Part shown: one piece after another, positions 6,407 through 16,722 of the stretch
Position numbering within the stretch: the first letter of the stretch is position 1
Layout of the letters: each line of letters starts with the position of its first letter
From: Pseudomonadales bacterium
GTDB lineage: Bacteria; Pseudomonadota; Gammaproteobacteria; Pseudomonadales; Azotimanducaceae
Reading direction: 5' to 3'
Assembly (NCBI GenBank): GCA_007130155.1
Contig: SLTB01000269.1
Location: forward strand, 1-35,818
DNA length: 35,818 bases
Notes under the pieces: generated by a model
The model's input: the letters and a program-made list of their open reading frames with translations, nothing else
Told to the model about the DNA's origin: nothing
Database searches by the model: none
Made by a program: the position numbers and the translations under genes

Positions 6407-8215
6407 ATGGGAATCGTCGACGTCGCACAGACACTGGCCCAGATACCGACCCTCCTCACCCTCAAGAAGGGACTCGCGCCCAGGCCGCTGGAGGAGAAGG
6501 ACTGCTACGCGACGTTGATCGAAGCCACCGCGAACCGCGTCCCTGATCACACCGCCATCATCTTCGAAGGCCATCGAATCAGCTGGTCGGGCCTGAACGC
6601 GGCGGCCAATCGCTACGCCCGTGCCCTTGCGGAATCAGGCCTTAAACGTGGCGACACCGCCACGGTATTCATGGAAAACCGCATCGAGTTCGTCACCACG
6701 CTGGTCGCCTTGAACAAGCTCGGCGTCACCGCCAGCCTGATCAACACGAACCTGCGCGGCCGCCCCCTTACCCACTGCATCACGGTCACAGGATCCCGCA
6801 AGTGCATCGTCGGCGCCGAGCTGGCGGCCAGCCTCGACGAAGTGCGGGAGCAGCTGGATCTGGGCGCGGACAGCGGCTATCTCTGGGTTCCTGACGGCGA
6901 CACCGAAGCCCCGGTGGACTGGGCCAGCAATCTGGACGACTTGGCGGCCCACCAGGATGCAGGCAACCTGGCCGAGACTGCCGAGAATACCCTCGGCGAC
7001 AACGCCTTTTACGTCTTCACCTCCGGCACCACCGGCCTGCCCAAGGCTGCCGTGATGTCGAACCGCCGCTACATGATGGCCAACGTGATGTCCCACAAGG
7101 CCGGCCTGCGCTGCAGCGAGAAGGACTGCATCTACATCTGCCTGCCGCTGTATCACGGCACCGGCCTCATGCTCGGCATCGGCGCCGCCTACTCCTCTGG
7201 AGCCACGGTCTTTCTTCGGCGCAAATTCTCCGCCAGCAAGTTCCTCAGTGAAGTCCGCGAGCACAATGCCACCTGCATGATCTATATCGGTGAGCTCTGC
7301 CGCTACTTGCTCAACACCGAAGCCGGCCCAGACGACCACGTCAATCCACTGCATACGGTCATGGGCAACGGCCTGCGGCCGGACATCTGGATGGATTTCA
7401 AGCATCGCTTCGGCATCAAGCGCATTACCGAGTTCTACGGCAGCAGCGAGGGCAACGTCGCCTTCGTCAACCTGTTGAACAAGGACCGCACCATCGGCAC
7501 AACGACGGTTAAACACGCCCTGGTGCGCTACGACATCGAACGCGACGAGATCATCCGGGACAGCAACGGCCGCTGCGTCGAGGTGGAAGATGGCGAGCCA
7601 GGACTGCTGCTCGGCCACATCAATCCGGAGGCCATTTTCGAGGGCTATACCGATCCCGACGCCACCGAGAAAAAGGTGGTGCGCGACGCCTTCGAGGAGG
7701 GCGACGCCTGGTTCAACACCGGCGACCTGATTCGCAAAGTGGACGTGGGCTTCAGTCTCGGGCTGCCCCACTATCAGTTCGTCGATCGCGTCGGCGACAC
7801 CTTCCGCTGGAAGTCCGAAAACGTTGCCACCAACGAAGTGGGCGAAATCATCAATGGCTTCTCGCAGGTGAAGATCTCCAACGTCTACGGCGTGGAGATT
7901 GCCGGCGCCGACGGCCGTGCCGGCATGGCGGCGCTGACCCTCGAGGAGGGCGTGTCCGAACTTGATCTCGAAGGTTTCTCCGAGTACGTCAACCGGGAAT
8001 TGCCAAGCTACGCCCGGCCCATCTTCCTGCGCGTCGAGCAGGACATCGAAGTCACCGGCACGTTCAAGATGGTGAAGAACAAGCTGCGCGACGAGGGCTA
8101 CAACCCGGACAAGGTCAGCGACCCCCTGTACGTGATGAAGCCCGGCAGCAACCGCTACGAGCCGCTCACCAGGGAATTCTTCGAAGTCATCAGCAAGGGC
8201 GAAGCAGGTTACTGA
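6407..8215 (+). CDS. Long-chain/very-long-chain fatty acyl-CoA synthetase (FadD6/FATP type)
   Basis: This 602-residue AMP-forming ligase adenylates a fatty acid and transfers it to CoA. The P-loop-like motif YVFTSGTTGLPKAA lies near residue 203. EFYGSSEGN lies near 342 and NTGDL near 435, with RVGDTFRWKSENV and TGTFKMVKNKL in the C-terminal lid. EFYGSSEGN and RWKSENV are typical of the SLC27/FATP-like very-long-chain branch. I favour ATG 6407 because AAGGA precedes it by seven bases and MGIVDVAQ resembles a family N-terminus. ATG 6269 would add 46 residues and has no ribosome binding site. It is first in an eight-gene plus-strand run; the glycosyltransferase starts three bases after its stop. 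It may supply acyl chains for a lipid made or exported by that operon (inference). Confidence 0.93.
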   Translation: MGIVDVAQTLAQIPTLLTLKKGLAPRPLEEKDCYATLIEATANRVPDHTAIIFEGHRISWSGLNAAANRYARALAESGLKRGDTATVFMENRIEFVTTLVALNKLGVTASLINTNLRGRPLTHCITVTGSRKCIVGAELAASLDEVREQLDLGADSGYLWVPDGDTEAPVDWASNLDDLAAHQDAGNLAETAENTLGDNAFYVFTSGTTGLPKAAVMSNRRYMMANVMSHKAGLRCSEKDCIYICLPLYHGTGLMLGIGAAYSSGATVFLRRKFSASKFLSEVREHNATCMIYIGELCRYLLNTEAGPDDHVNPLHTVMGNGLRPDIWMDFKHRFGIKRITEFYGSSEGNVAFVNLLNKDRTIGTTTVKHALVRYDIERDEIIRDSNGRCVEVEDGEPGLLLGHINPEAIFEGYTDPDATEKKVVRDAFEEGDAWFNTGDLIRKVDVGFSLGLPHYQFVDRVGDTFRWKSENVATNEVGEIINGFSQVKISNVYGVEIAGADGRAGMAALTLEEGVSELDLEGFSEYVNRELPSYARPIFLRVEQDIEVTGTFKMVKNKLRDEGYNPDKVSDPLYVMKPGSNRYEPLTREFFEVISKGEAGY

Positions 8216-8218
8216 ACC

Positions 8219-9379
8219 ATGGCTGCCGCGAGCACAGCCTCGCGGGTGGCCGTGGTCATCGACCCCTGGGACCATCCCTACAATGGTACGGTGGTCTCGG
8301 CCAGACGCTTCGTGGCGGCGCTGACCGCAGAGGGCTGGGATTTCCGCCTGCTCACCATCGGCAGCGAACCGGAAGCAGAGGGCTGCCAGCGCAGCGGGTT
8401 TCCCGAATTGCGCCTGCCAGGCGTCCAGCACCTGATCGACCGTATGCGCGCTCCCCTGGCTCGGCCACAGCGCTGGCGGCTGCGGGAGGCCCTGCGTGGC
8501 TGCGATCTGCTCCACGTGCAGTTCCCCTTCCTGCTCGGCCATGCCGCCATCGGCGTGGCACGCAGCCTTGGCATGCCCATCGTGTGCTCGTTCCACGTGC
8601 AGCCGGAGAATCTGCTGCGAAATCTCGGCATCGACAATGCAGCGCTCTGCAAGGCGCTGTATGCCATGTTCCTGCATCGCTTCTACCAGCGGTCGGATCA
8701 CGTCGTCGCACCCTCGGCCTTTGCCGCCGAACGCCTGCAGGCAGCCGGTCTCACCCGACCCTGGAGCGTCGTTTCCAACGGCGTGCCCGAGGCTCTGTTC
8801 GAACTGCCGCACCGCCCCGGGGAGGACGGCCGATTCCACATTCTGTCCGTGGGCCGCCTGGCGACAGAGAAGGATCAGGCCAGCCTCCTCGAGGCTGTGG
8901 CGCGAAGCCGGTACAAGGCAGACATCGCCCTGCATCTGGTGGGCCTCGGACCACTTCAGGAGCGGCTTGTCACCCGTGCCCGCACCCTGGAACTCGATGC
9001 CCACATCGGTCCCGTCGACGATGCTGCCCTGCTCGACCACTATGCCCGGGCGGATCTGGTAGTCCACTGCGGGCGGGTCGAACTCGAAGGCATGGCCGTG
9101 CTGGAAGCCATGGCCACCGGCAACGCCGTGCTCGTCGCGGAGGCCGAGACCAGCGCGGCCTCCCGCCTGATTGGAGATCCCGCTTGGCGTTTTCCCGCGG
9201 GTAATGTCGCCATGCTCACATCCCGCATCGATGAAGCCCTCGCATCAAGCACAGAGCGTGCGCAAGCCGGAGCCACCAATCGCCGCGCCGCCCTTCCCCA
9301 CCGCCACCCGCGATGCGCACAGGCCCTGGCCGACCTCTACCGTTCAGTCATCGGAGCGCCCCCGGCTTGCCACATCTGA
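8219..9379 (+). CDS. Glycosyltransferase family 4
   Basis: This 386-residue protein has the two-Rossmann GT-B fold. The N-terminal half contains DPWDHPYNGT with a Gly-containing acceptor loop, LLHVQFPFLLGH and VVCSFH-type strands. The C-terminal half contains SVVSNGVPEALFE, HILSVGRLATEKDQASLLEA and the nucleotide-sugar site ELEGMAVLEAMATGNAVLVAEA, matching the GT4 EGxxxxxLEAMAxG pattern. It should be cytoplasmic and transfer a sugar from a nucleotide sugar with retention of configuration. Acceptor and sugar are unknown. It lies between an acyl-CoA synthetase and an RND lipid exporter, so a glycolipid product is plausible (inference). The ATG at 8219 is only three bases from the previous stop, which fits translational coupling. 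Confidence 0.9.
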   Translation: MAAASTASRVAVVIDPWDHPYNGTVVSARRFVAALTAEGWDFRLLTIGSEPEAEGCQRSGFPELRLPGVQHLIDRMRAPLARPQRWRLREALRGCDLLHVQFPFLLGHAAIGVARSLGMPIVCSFHVQPENLLRNLGIDNAALCKALYAMFLHRFYQRSDHVVAPSAFAAERLQAAGLTRPWSVVSNGVPEALFELPHRPGEDGRFHILSVGRLATEKDQASLLEAVARSRYKADIALHLVGLGPLQERLVTRARTLELDAHIGPVDDAALLDHYARADLVVHCGRVELEGMAVLEAMATGNAVLVAEAETSAASRLIGDPAWRFPAGNVAMLTSRIDEALASSTERAQAGATNRRAALPHRHPRCAQALADLYRSVIGAPPACHI

Positions 9380-11589
9380 TCGAAACCCGGCTCGCCAGGG
9401 CCCTGGCCCGCTGGGTGGCCCTGGTCGTCAGGCACCCGCTCGCCTTCCTCCTGGGGGTCATGCTGCTGAGTGTGCTCGCCGGAACGGCCAGCTGGCGCCA
9501 TGCCGGCATCGATGGCGATCTCGAACGCCTGATCCGTCCGGGGCCGGAGCAGACTTGGTATCAACATGACCGTGCCTTCAAGGCAGCGTTCCCTGACCTG
9601 CAGCAGACCGCGGCCGTGGTCGTCTCCGGCGACGATCGCAGCGCGGTGGTCAGGCACGCCCGAATGCTGGAGCGAACTCTCCGCGACGACCCGGCTTTCA
9701 CCGGGGTGCTGGCGCCGGATCTGCATCCCTTTTTCGCAGAACATGCGCTCTACTATCTGCCCCCCGATCGCCTGGAGACCTGGCTCACCGCCATCGCCTT
9801 CGATCCGTCGAGCCTGGAACGGCTGCTGGCCAGAGGGCCGGGGACGGCCCCGAACGCGACCCATTACGTCAGCATCCTACTGCAGGGCGCCGCGGGTGGC
9901 AGCGGCAGCCTGCCCCACGGCAAACTCGTCGAACACCTTCGCAGCACGGTGACCGCCCACTCGCCAGCGGAGGGCGTGCAAGTGCGACTGACCGGCGAGA
10001 TCGTCCTCGAAGACGAAGAGATCACCATGGCCCTGACCGGCATCGGAATTGCGGGCACCGTGTCGCTGCTGTTGCTGGCACTCATTCTGGGCTTTGGTGT
10101 CCGCTGCTGGCGCACCACCCTGGCCATCTTCACCCTGCTCGCCTGCGGTACCGCCCTCACCCTGGGCTGGGCGACCCTGGCCATCGGCGAATTCAACACC
10201 CTGACCCTGATTTTCGTGGTGATGTTCTTCGGCCTCGGCGTGGACTTTGCCGTGCACTTCGGGCTGCGCGCCCGGGATACCGACGTCATAGAAGCCGCTT
10301 CATCCATCGGTCCGGCGCTGCTGCTGTGCATGCTCACGTCGTCCATGGCCTTTCTCGCCTTCGCCCCCACGGCCTATCGCGGACTGGCCGAACTCGGCTT
10401 GATCTCGGCCGGCGGCATGGTGGTCGCCTTCCTGCTGACCCTGACGCTGATGCCGGCGCTGTTTACCGTCACCGGCCTGCCCCGTCCATCCGACCGCCCC
10501 AGGCATGCCTCGACAGCGGCCCGGTTACCGGCCCGCCCGGTGGTGGCCGCCGCCCTGATCCTGGCCCTGCTGGGCGGCTGGATCGCCAAGGACCTGCGTT
10601 TCGACTTCAGCGTCCTGGCGCTGCGCGACGCCGGGACCGAGGCCATGGCCACCCTGCTCGAACTGCAGGACGCGGGCCAGACCACCGACTACAGCATTGC
10701 GGTGCTGGCACGCCCCCAGGACGTGGCGTCGCTGCGAGGGGCACTGCTGGCGCTGCCAGAAGTAGGCCGGGTCACCGCACCCGAGGACTGGGTACCCGGG
10801 GAGCAGGCCCGGATGCATGCCGAACTGCAGCAGGCGGCAGCCGCCTTTGAAGGCTTAGACAGACCCGATCTGGAAGCGTTGAAGCGGCTGCTCGCAGCAA
10901 AGCCCTTCGGCCTCGACGACCTGCCCGACGATGTCCAACGCGTCAGCATCGGCAACGACGGCCGCCACCTGCTGCGGGTGGAACCGACCGGGCGCCTCAG
11001 CGATCGCACCGCCATCGCCGAGTTCATCGAGGCTGTGGCCACCGTCGCGCCCAATCATGCGGGACGTGCCGTGGTGGAGTGGGGAGTGGGCAACGTGGTG
11101 GTCGAAGCCTTCACCGAGGCAGCCATCCTCGCCCTGACGGGCATTGCCACCCTGCTCCTGCTGCACTTCCGTTCCCTGCTGTGGCCCATCCTGGTGCTGC
11201 TGCCCATCACCCTCGCATTGCTGCTGACCTTCGCCATCGCCGAACTCACGGGGCTGACCCTGAACATGGCCAACATTCTGGTGGTCCCGCTGATCTTCGG
11301 CCTCGGCGTGGACACTGGGATTCACGTGGTGCACCGCTACCGCAGCACCGGCACCGTCGACGGGGTGTACCGCTCGAGTACGGCGCGGGCCGTAATCATC
11401 AGTGGCCTGACCACCATCTGCACGTTCATTGCGCTGGCCGCGAGTCCCCACAAGGGGGCGGCCTCCGTCGGCCTGCTGCTGGCCATCGCCATCGGCACCA
11501 TGCTGGCCGTGACGTTTCTGCTGCTGCCCGCGCTGCTGCGCCTGCTGCCGGACCGCCAAGGTCTTCCATCCCCTGCGGATGACCGGTAA
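9367..11589 (+). CDS. MMPL/RND lipid exporter, HpnN-like
   Basis: This protein of about 740 residues has the duplicated RND layout. One membrane helix precedes a periplasmic domain and a five-helix bundle, and the whole plan then repeats. The two halves carry matching motifs, FFGLGVDFAVHFGLRAR (near residue 287) and IFGLGVDTGIHVVHRYR (near 643). Their Asp residues sit where proton-relay residues lie in RND pumps. The arrangement matches MMPL proteins and the hopanoid exporter HpnN, which moves lipids to the outer membrane; no hopanoid synthesis gene is in the window. The start is uncertain. TTG 9367 overlaps the glycosyltransferase by 13 bases and places the first helix naturally; ATG 9313 would overlap by 67 bases with no ribosome binding site. 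The end overlaps the binding-protein frame. Confidence 0.85.
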   Translation: MPHLIETRLARALARWVALVVRHPLAFLLGVMLLSVLAGTASWRHAGIDGDLERLIRPGPEQTWYQHDRAFKAAFPDLQQTAAVVVSGDDRSAVVRHARMLERTLRDDPAFTGVLAPDLHPFFAEHALYYLPPDRLETWLTAIAFDPSSLERLLARGPGTAPNATHYVSILLQGAAGGSGSLPHGKLVEHLRSTVTAHSPAEGVQVRLTGEIVLEDEEITMALTGIGIAGTVSLLLLALILGFGVRCWRTTLAIFTLLACGTALTLGWATLAIGEFNTLTLIFVVMFFGLGVDFAVHFGLRARDTDVIEAASSIGPALLLCMLTSSMAFLAFAPTAYRGLAELGLISAGGMVVAFLLTLTLMPALFTVTGLPRPSDRPRHASTAARLPARPVVAAALILALLGGWIAKDLRFDFSVLALRDAGTEAMATLLELQDAGQTTDYSIAVLARPQDVASLRGALLALPEVGRVTAPEDWVPGEQARMHAELQQAAAAFEGLDRPDLEALKRLLAAKPFGLDDLPDDVQRVSIGNDGRHLLRVEPTGRLSDRTAIAEFIEAVATVAPNHAGRAVVEWGVGNVVVEAFTEAAILALTGIATLLLLHFRSLLWPILVLLPITLALLLTFAIAELTGLTLNMANILVVPLIFGLGVDTGIHVVHRYRSTGTVDGVYRSSTARAVIISGLTTICTFIALAASPHKGAASVGLLLAIAIGTMLAVTFLLLPALLRLLPDRQGLPSPADDR

Positions 11590-13270
11590 CTTGACCCTTG
11601 AGACCCTTGAGACCCATGACGGCCTCCGGGCCCGCGGAGACCCGGCCTTGCCCGCAGTTCGCCTCGTTCTGCCCCTGCTCGTCGCTACGCTTACGCTGGC
11701 CCTGCTGGCACCGGCTGCCGACGGCCGGCTGCGCGAAGCCGTGGATGCGGAGTCCCGCACCCTGACGCTGGTGCTGGAACAGGACCCACCCCAGCTCGAC
11801 TCCACCCGTTCCACCGATACCGTCAGCATTCGCGTCCTCGGCCACGTCAAGGAAGGCCTGACCCGCTACGACGAGCGCAACCAGCTCATCGGCGGCGTCG
11901 CCGAGCGCTGGGAGGTCCGCGAAGACGGCGCCACGTTCTGGCTGCGTCGAGACGCACGTTGGAGTGATGGCGCACCGGTCACGGCCCACGATTTCGTCTA
12001 CGCCTGGCGCCGGGTTCAGGATCCGGCCACGACCTCCGAATACGCCTTCATCATGTATGGCATCGAGAACGCCGAGGCGGTGAACACCGGAGCACTGCCT
12101 CCCTCGGAACTTGGTGTGCGCGCCGCGGGTGATCACATCCTCGAAGTGGGCTTCGAGCGCCCCATCCCCTTCTTCGCGCGCCTTGCGGCCTTCGCCGTGT
12201 TCCTGCCGGTGCGCGAGGACTTCGCCGCCACCCGCGGTGATCGCTACGGCAGCAGTGCCGCCGACATGCTCTACAACGGCCCCTTCGTGATCAGCCGCTG
12301 GAGCCGAGGCGCCCGGCTGACCCTGGACCGCAACCCCCACTACTGGGAAAGCGATGCCATCTGGCTGAACCGCATCGACTTCGGCTACATCACCGCCGAC
12401 ACCCGGGCCGAACTGAATCTCTTCCGGGACGGCAAGGTGGCCATGGCGAACCTGGATTCCGAGACCATGCACAACGCGCTGCAGCAGCGCTGGCGCATTC
12501 ACCGCTTCGACGATGGCGTGCTGTTCTACGTGGGTTTCAATCACCGACCCGACCGCCTGACCCGCAACCGCAATCTGCGCCGTGCCTTCGATCTCACCTT
12601 CGACCCCCACGAGTTCGTCAATCGCATCATCGCCACGCCGGGCAACCGACCCGGCATCAGCCTGTTCCCGGCCTGGATGCAGGGCGCAGAGGGCCGCCTC
12701 AGGGAGGAGGTCCCCCCGCGACCCAGCGAAGTGGACCTCGAACGGGCACGCCACTACCTGGAACTCGCCCGCGAAGAGCTCGGCCTGGAGCGCTTCCCGC
12801 CCATCGTTCTCCTCACCGGCGACAGCCCCACGGCCAACAAGCAGGCCGAGTACCTCCAGTCCATGTGGGGTCAGACCTTGGGGCTGGAGATCCGGGTCGA
12901 CGTGCAGATTTTCCGGCAACGGCTGGCCAAGATGACCGCCGGGGATTACGACCTGGTGCTGGCAGGCTGGGGCCCGGACTACAACGACCCCCTGACATTC
13001 GGGGATCTATTCGCGTCCTGGAACCTCAACAACCGGGGTCGCTACGCCAACGACGAACTCGACCACTGGGTGCGTCGCGCTCAGAACGAGCTCGATCCTC
13101 ACCTGCGAGCTCAGGCCTTCGGTGAAATCCAGCGTATCGTCGCCGAGGACGTGGTGGTGATTCCCACCTACGAACGTGCCCGACTCTATGTCATGCACCC
13201 GCGGCTCAAGGGCGTGGTGCGGCGACAGATCAGTCCGGACCCGGACTTCAACCGGGCGTGGATCGAATAA
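11579..13270 (+). CDS. Opp/Dpp-type ABC transporter periplasmic binding protein (SBP_bac_5)
   Basis: This 563-residue protein is a family 5 extracellular binding protein for oligopeptides or similar solutes. Characteristic blocks are LDSTRSTDTVSIRVLGHVKE, WEVREDGATFWLRRDARWSD, TAHDFVYAWRRVQDP, YNGPFVISRW and the C-terminal LAGWGPDYNDPLTF. A hydrophobic export signal lies at residues 26-48 with no lipobox, so the protein should be free in the periplasm. From ATG 11579 a 24-residue charged leader precedes the signal. TTG 11648 has GGAG eight bases upstream and would give a normal signal peptide starting MPAVRLVLP, so it may be the true start. A 10-bp tandem duplication (CTTGAGACCC) lies in the disputed leader. 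The permease gene follows after one base. Confidence 0.92.
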   Translation: MTGNLTLETLETHDGLRARGDPALPAVRLVLPLLVATLTLALLAPAADGRLREAVDAESRTLTLVLEQDPPQLDSTRSTDTVSIRVLGHVKEGLTRYDERNQLIGGVAERWEVREDGATFWLRRDARWSDGAPVTAHDFVYAWRRVQDPATTSEYAFIMYGIENAEAVNTGALPPSELGVRAAGDHILEVGFERPIPFFARLAAFAVFLPVREDFAATRGDRYGSSAADMLYNGPFVISRWSRGARLTLDRNPHYWESDAIWLNRIDFGYITADTRAELNLFRDGKVAMANLDSETMHNALQQRWRIHRFDDGVLFYVGFNHRPDRLTRNRNLRRAFDLTFDPHEFVNRIIATPGNRPGISLFPAWMQGAEGRLREEVPPRPSEVDLERARHYLELAREELGLERFPPIVLLTGDSPTANKQAEYLQSMWGQTLGLEIRVDVQIFRQRLAKMTAGDYDLVLAGWGPDYNDPLTFGDLFASWNLNNRGRYANDELDHWVRRAQNELDPHLRAQAFGEIQRIVAEDVVVIPTYERARLYVMHPRLKGVVRRQISPDPDFNRAWIE

Positions 13271-13271
13271 C

Positions 13272-14207
13272 GTGTGGCGCTATACGGTCAGGCGACTGAT
13301 TCAGGGTGTGATCACCGTCTGGTTCATCGCCACGGCGACGTTTGCGGCCATGCATATGGTTCCAGGCGATCCGCTGGGCAGCGAGCGCGCCACCACCGAG
13401 TCCATCCGCCAGAACCTCGAAGCACGCTACGGTCTCGACAAGCCGGTGTTTCCGGATCAGTACCTGATTTTCCTAGGCAACATGGCTCGCGGCGACTTCG
13501 GCATCTCCTTCACACAGCAGAACCGCAGCGTCAATGACATCATACGCGAGGCTTTTCCGGTATCGGCCCAACTTGGCGTACTGGCGGTGATCTTCGCCGC
13601 GCTCGGCGGCGTGCTGCTGGGAGCCCTGACCGCACTCAATCGCAACCGACTGCCGGACGTGATCATCATGTTCCTGGTGATCCTCGGTATTTCCATCCCG
13701 AGTTTCGTGTTCGCGGCCTTGGGCCAGCTCGCCGTCGTCCGCCTCAACGACTGGACCGGGCAGTCCTTGCTCCCGGTCGCGGGCTGGGGAACCTTTCAAC
13801 ACATGCTCTTGCCGGCGCTGGTACTCGGCCTTGGCACCATGGCCTTTCTCACCCGCCTCATGCGCTCATCCATGCTCGAGGTCGTTAACACCGACTACGT
13901 CCGCACCGCCCGCGCCAAGGGGGTCCCGCCCCTGCGCGTGTTCTGGCGTCACCAGCTTCGCAACGCGGTGCTGCCGGTGATCACCGTACTCGGGCCAGCT
14001 ATTGCCGCCATCACCACCGGTGGTTTCGTCGTCGAGTTGGTGTTTGCCATTCCTGGCCTCGGACGCACCTTCGTGGAAGCGGTTCAGCAGCTCGACTACA
14101 CCCTGATCATGGGCACGACGGTCTTCTACGGTGCCTTCCTCGTGCTGATGGTGATTCTGGTGGACATTATTTACGGCTGGGTGGATCCGCGGGTGAGGCT
14201 CGGCTGA
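13272..14207 (+). CDS. ABC transporter permease, OppB/DppB type
   Basis: This 311-residue inner-membrane permease has six helices. The N-terminal MWRYTVRRLIQG, FAAMHMVPGDP and LEARYGLDKPVFPDQY are family hallmarks. The EAA coupling loop is DYVRTARAKGVPPLRVFWRHQLRNA (given here as its family name and core, YVRTARAKG), near residue 214. The end, IIYGWVDPRVRLG, is typical. GTG 13272 is one base after the binding protein's stop and gives a standard N-terminus; the in-frame ATG at 13176 lies inside that gene. The stop overlaps the ATG of the next permease by one base (TGATG), so the two subunits are translationally coupled. Confidence 0.93.
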   Translation: MWRYTVRRLIQGVITVWFIATATFAAMHMVPGDPLGSERATTESIRQNLEARYGLDKPVFPDQYLIFLGNMARGDFGISFTQQNRSVNDIIREAFPVSAQLGVLAVIFAALGGVLLGALTALNRNRLPDVIIMFLVILGISIPSFVFAALGQLAVVRLNDWTGQSLLPVAGWGTFQHMLLPALVLGLGTMAFLTRLMRSSMLEVVNTDYVRTARAKGVPPLRVFWRHQLRNAVLPVITVLGPAIAAITTGGFVVELVFAIPGLGRTFVEAVQQLDYTLIMGTTVFYGAFLVLMVILVDIIYGWVDPRVRLG

Positions 14208-15636
14208 TGACCGATCACCCCCAGGCTTTGTCCGCTGCAGATTTCGCGCCGGCTTCAGCCCGGCCGGATGCCCACGGCATCACCCGTCCTTCCCAGTCCT
14301 ACTGGCAGGATGCCTGGCGACGACTGCGCCACAACAAGCGCGCCATCGCCTCGCTGTGGATCGTGATCTTCCTGCTGGCCTTCACTCTGATCGGCCCACT
14401 GCTTTGGCGTGTGGATCCCTACGCCCAAAACCTGGACCGCATCTCTCAACCGCCCACCCTGGCCGCCCAGACCCTGCTGGTGGAGCGCGGCGTGCAGTGG
14501 GAAGGGGTGACCCTGCCACAATGGCCACACGCTCCGTCACGGGAGTGGCTGACGGATCCGCAACGGATCGAACTGCCCGCACCCGAGGCGATGGAAGTGG
14601 TGGGTGATCCCCACACGCTTTCCGTACGTCTGCGATGGTCGCCCGTCGCGAACGCCGCCGGCTATCAGGTGTATCGCAACACCTACCGACCGACCGCAGT
14701 GAATGAGCTCGGCCTGCCCCTGGGCGAAACCTGGGCCGGCAACGACGTGGGCTACGAGGATCAGCTTGCACTGACGCCGAACACCTACTGGTACTCTGTC
14801 ACCGCCACCGATGGCCTGCGGGAATCCGAACAGTTCGCGTCCATTGCGGTGGACGTGCAGCTGGCCACCACCATCGAAAGTGCCCTGGCCCGGGGCCTGA
14901 TTCCGAGCCGGGATGCGGCGCAGGCAGGCGACTACGTAGCCATGCCAGCGAACCCCTTCGGCACCGACTATCTCGGCCGCGACATGCTCGCACGACTCAT
15001 GCACGGCGCGCGGACTTCACTGTTCATCGGTATTGCTGCGCCGCTGCTCTTCGTCTTATTCGGCACGGTCTATGGCGCCTTCGCCGGCTTTGCAGGTGGC
15101 CGCACCGACGACTTCATGATGCGCATCGCTGACTTCGTCATCGCGCTGCCCTTCCTGCTGTTCATGATCCTGATCCGCGTCGCCTCGGGCATCGGCCCTG
15201 GCGAGAGCGGCATCATGCCGCTGCTGATGGCACTGGTCGTACTGTCCTGGCCGGCGACCGCGCGCCTGGTGCGCGGACAGATCCTGCAGATTCGCGAGGA
15301 AGGCTATGTGCAGGCCGCCCGCCTGCTCGGGGCCCGCGATCACTACCTGATTCTGCGCCACATGGTGCCCAACACCCTCGGTGTGATCCTGGTGACCCTG
15401 ACCTTCGCCATTCCCACGGCCATCTTCACCGAAGCCTTTCTATCCTTCATCGGCATGGGCGTGGCCCCGCCCGTGCCATCCTGGGGATCCATGAGCAACG
15501 AGGGCTTGAAGAGCATGCTCAACTCACCCCACGAACTGTTCTTCCCGGCGCTGTTTATCAGCATCACGGTGCTGGCCTTCAACATGCTTGGCGACGGCCT
15601 GCGTGACGCACTGGACGCTCGCATGCGGTCCAGGGA

Positions 15637-15640
<4 letters not shown>
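14207..15640 (+). CDS. ABC transporter permease, OppC/DppC type, with inserted FN3-like periplasmic domain
   Basis: At 477 residues this is far longer than the usual 280-310 for OppC. The normal parts are present: the OppC N-terminus SYWQDAWRRLRHNKRAIASL, first helix at 46-66, NPFGTDYLGRDMLARLMHGA at 249-268, five more helices, EAA loop GYVQAARLLGARD and end GDGLRDALDARMR. Between helix 1 and the GTDYLGRD motif lies extra sequence of about 150 residues (roughly 85-245). Its core at about 127-218 reads like a fibronectin type III sandwich: LSVRLRWSPVANAAGYQVYR, then YEDQLALTPNTYWYSVTA and a final strand. By topology this loop faces the periplasm, where it could touch the binding protein, cell wall or substrate. 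The reading frame is intact, so it is not a sequencing fusion of two genes. Confidence 0.93.

Positions 15641-16718
<1,078 letters not shown>

Positions 16719-16722
<4 letters not shown>

Noticed and set aside
6635-9067. 810-residue minus-strand open frame
   Set aside because: It is antisense to the acyl-CoA synthetase and glycosyltransferase, which have clear motifs.
11426-12919. 497-residue minus-strand open frame
   Set aside because: It is antisense to the RND exporter end and the binding protein, with no recognisable domain.
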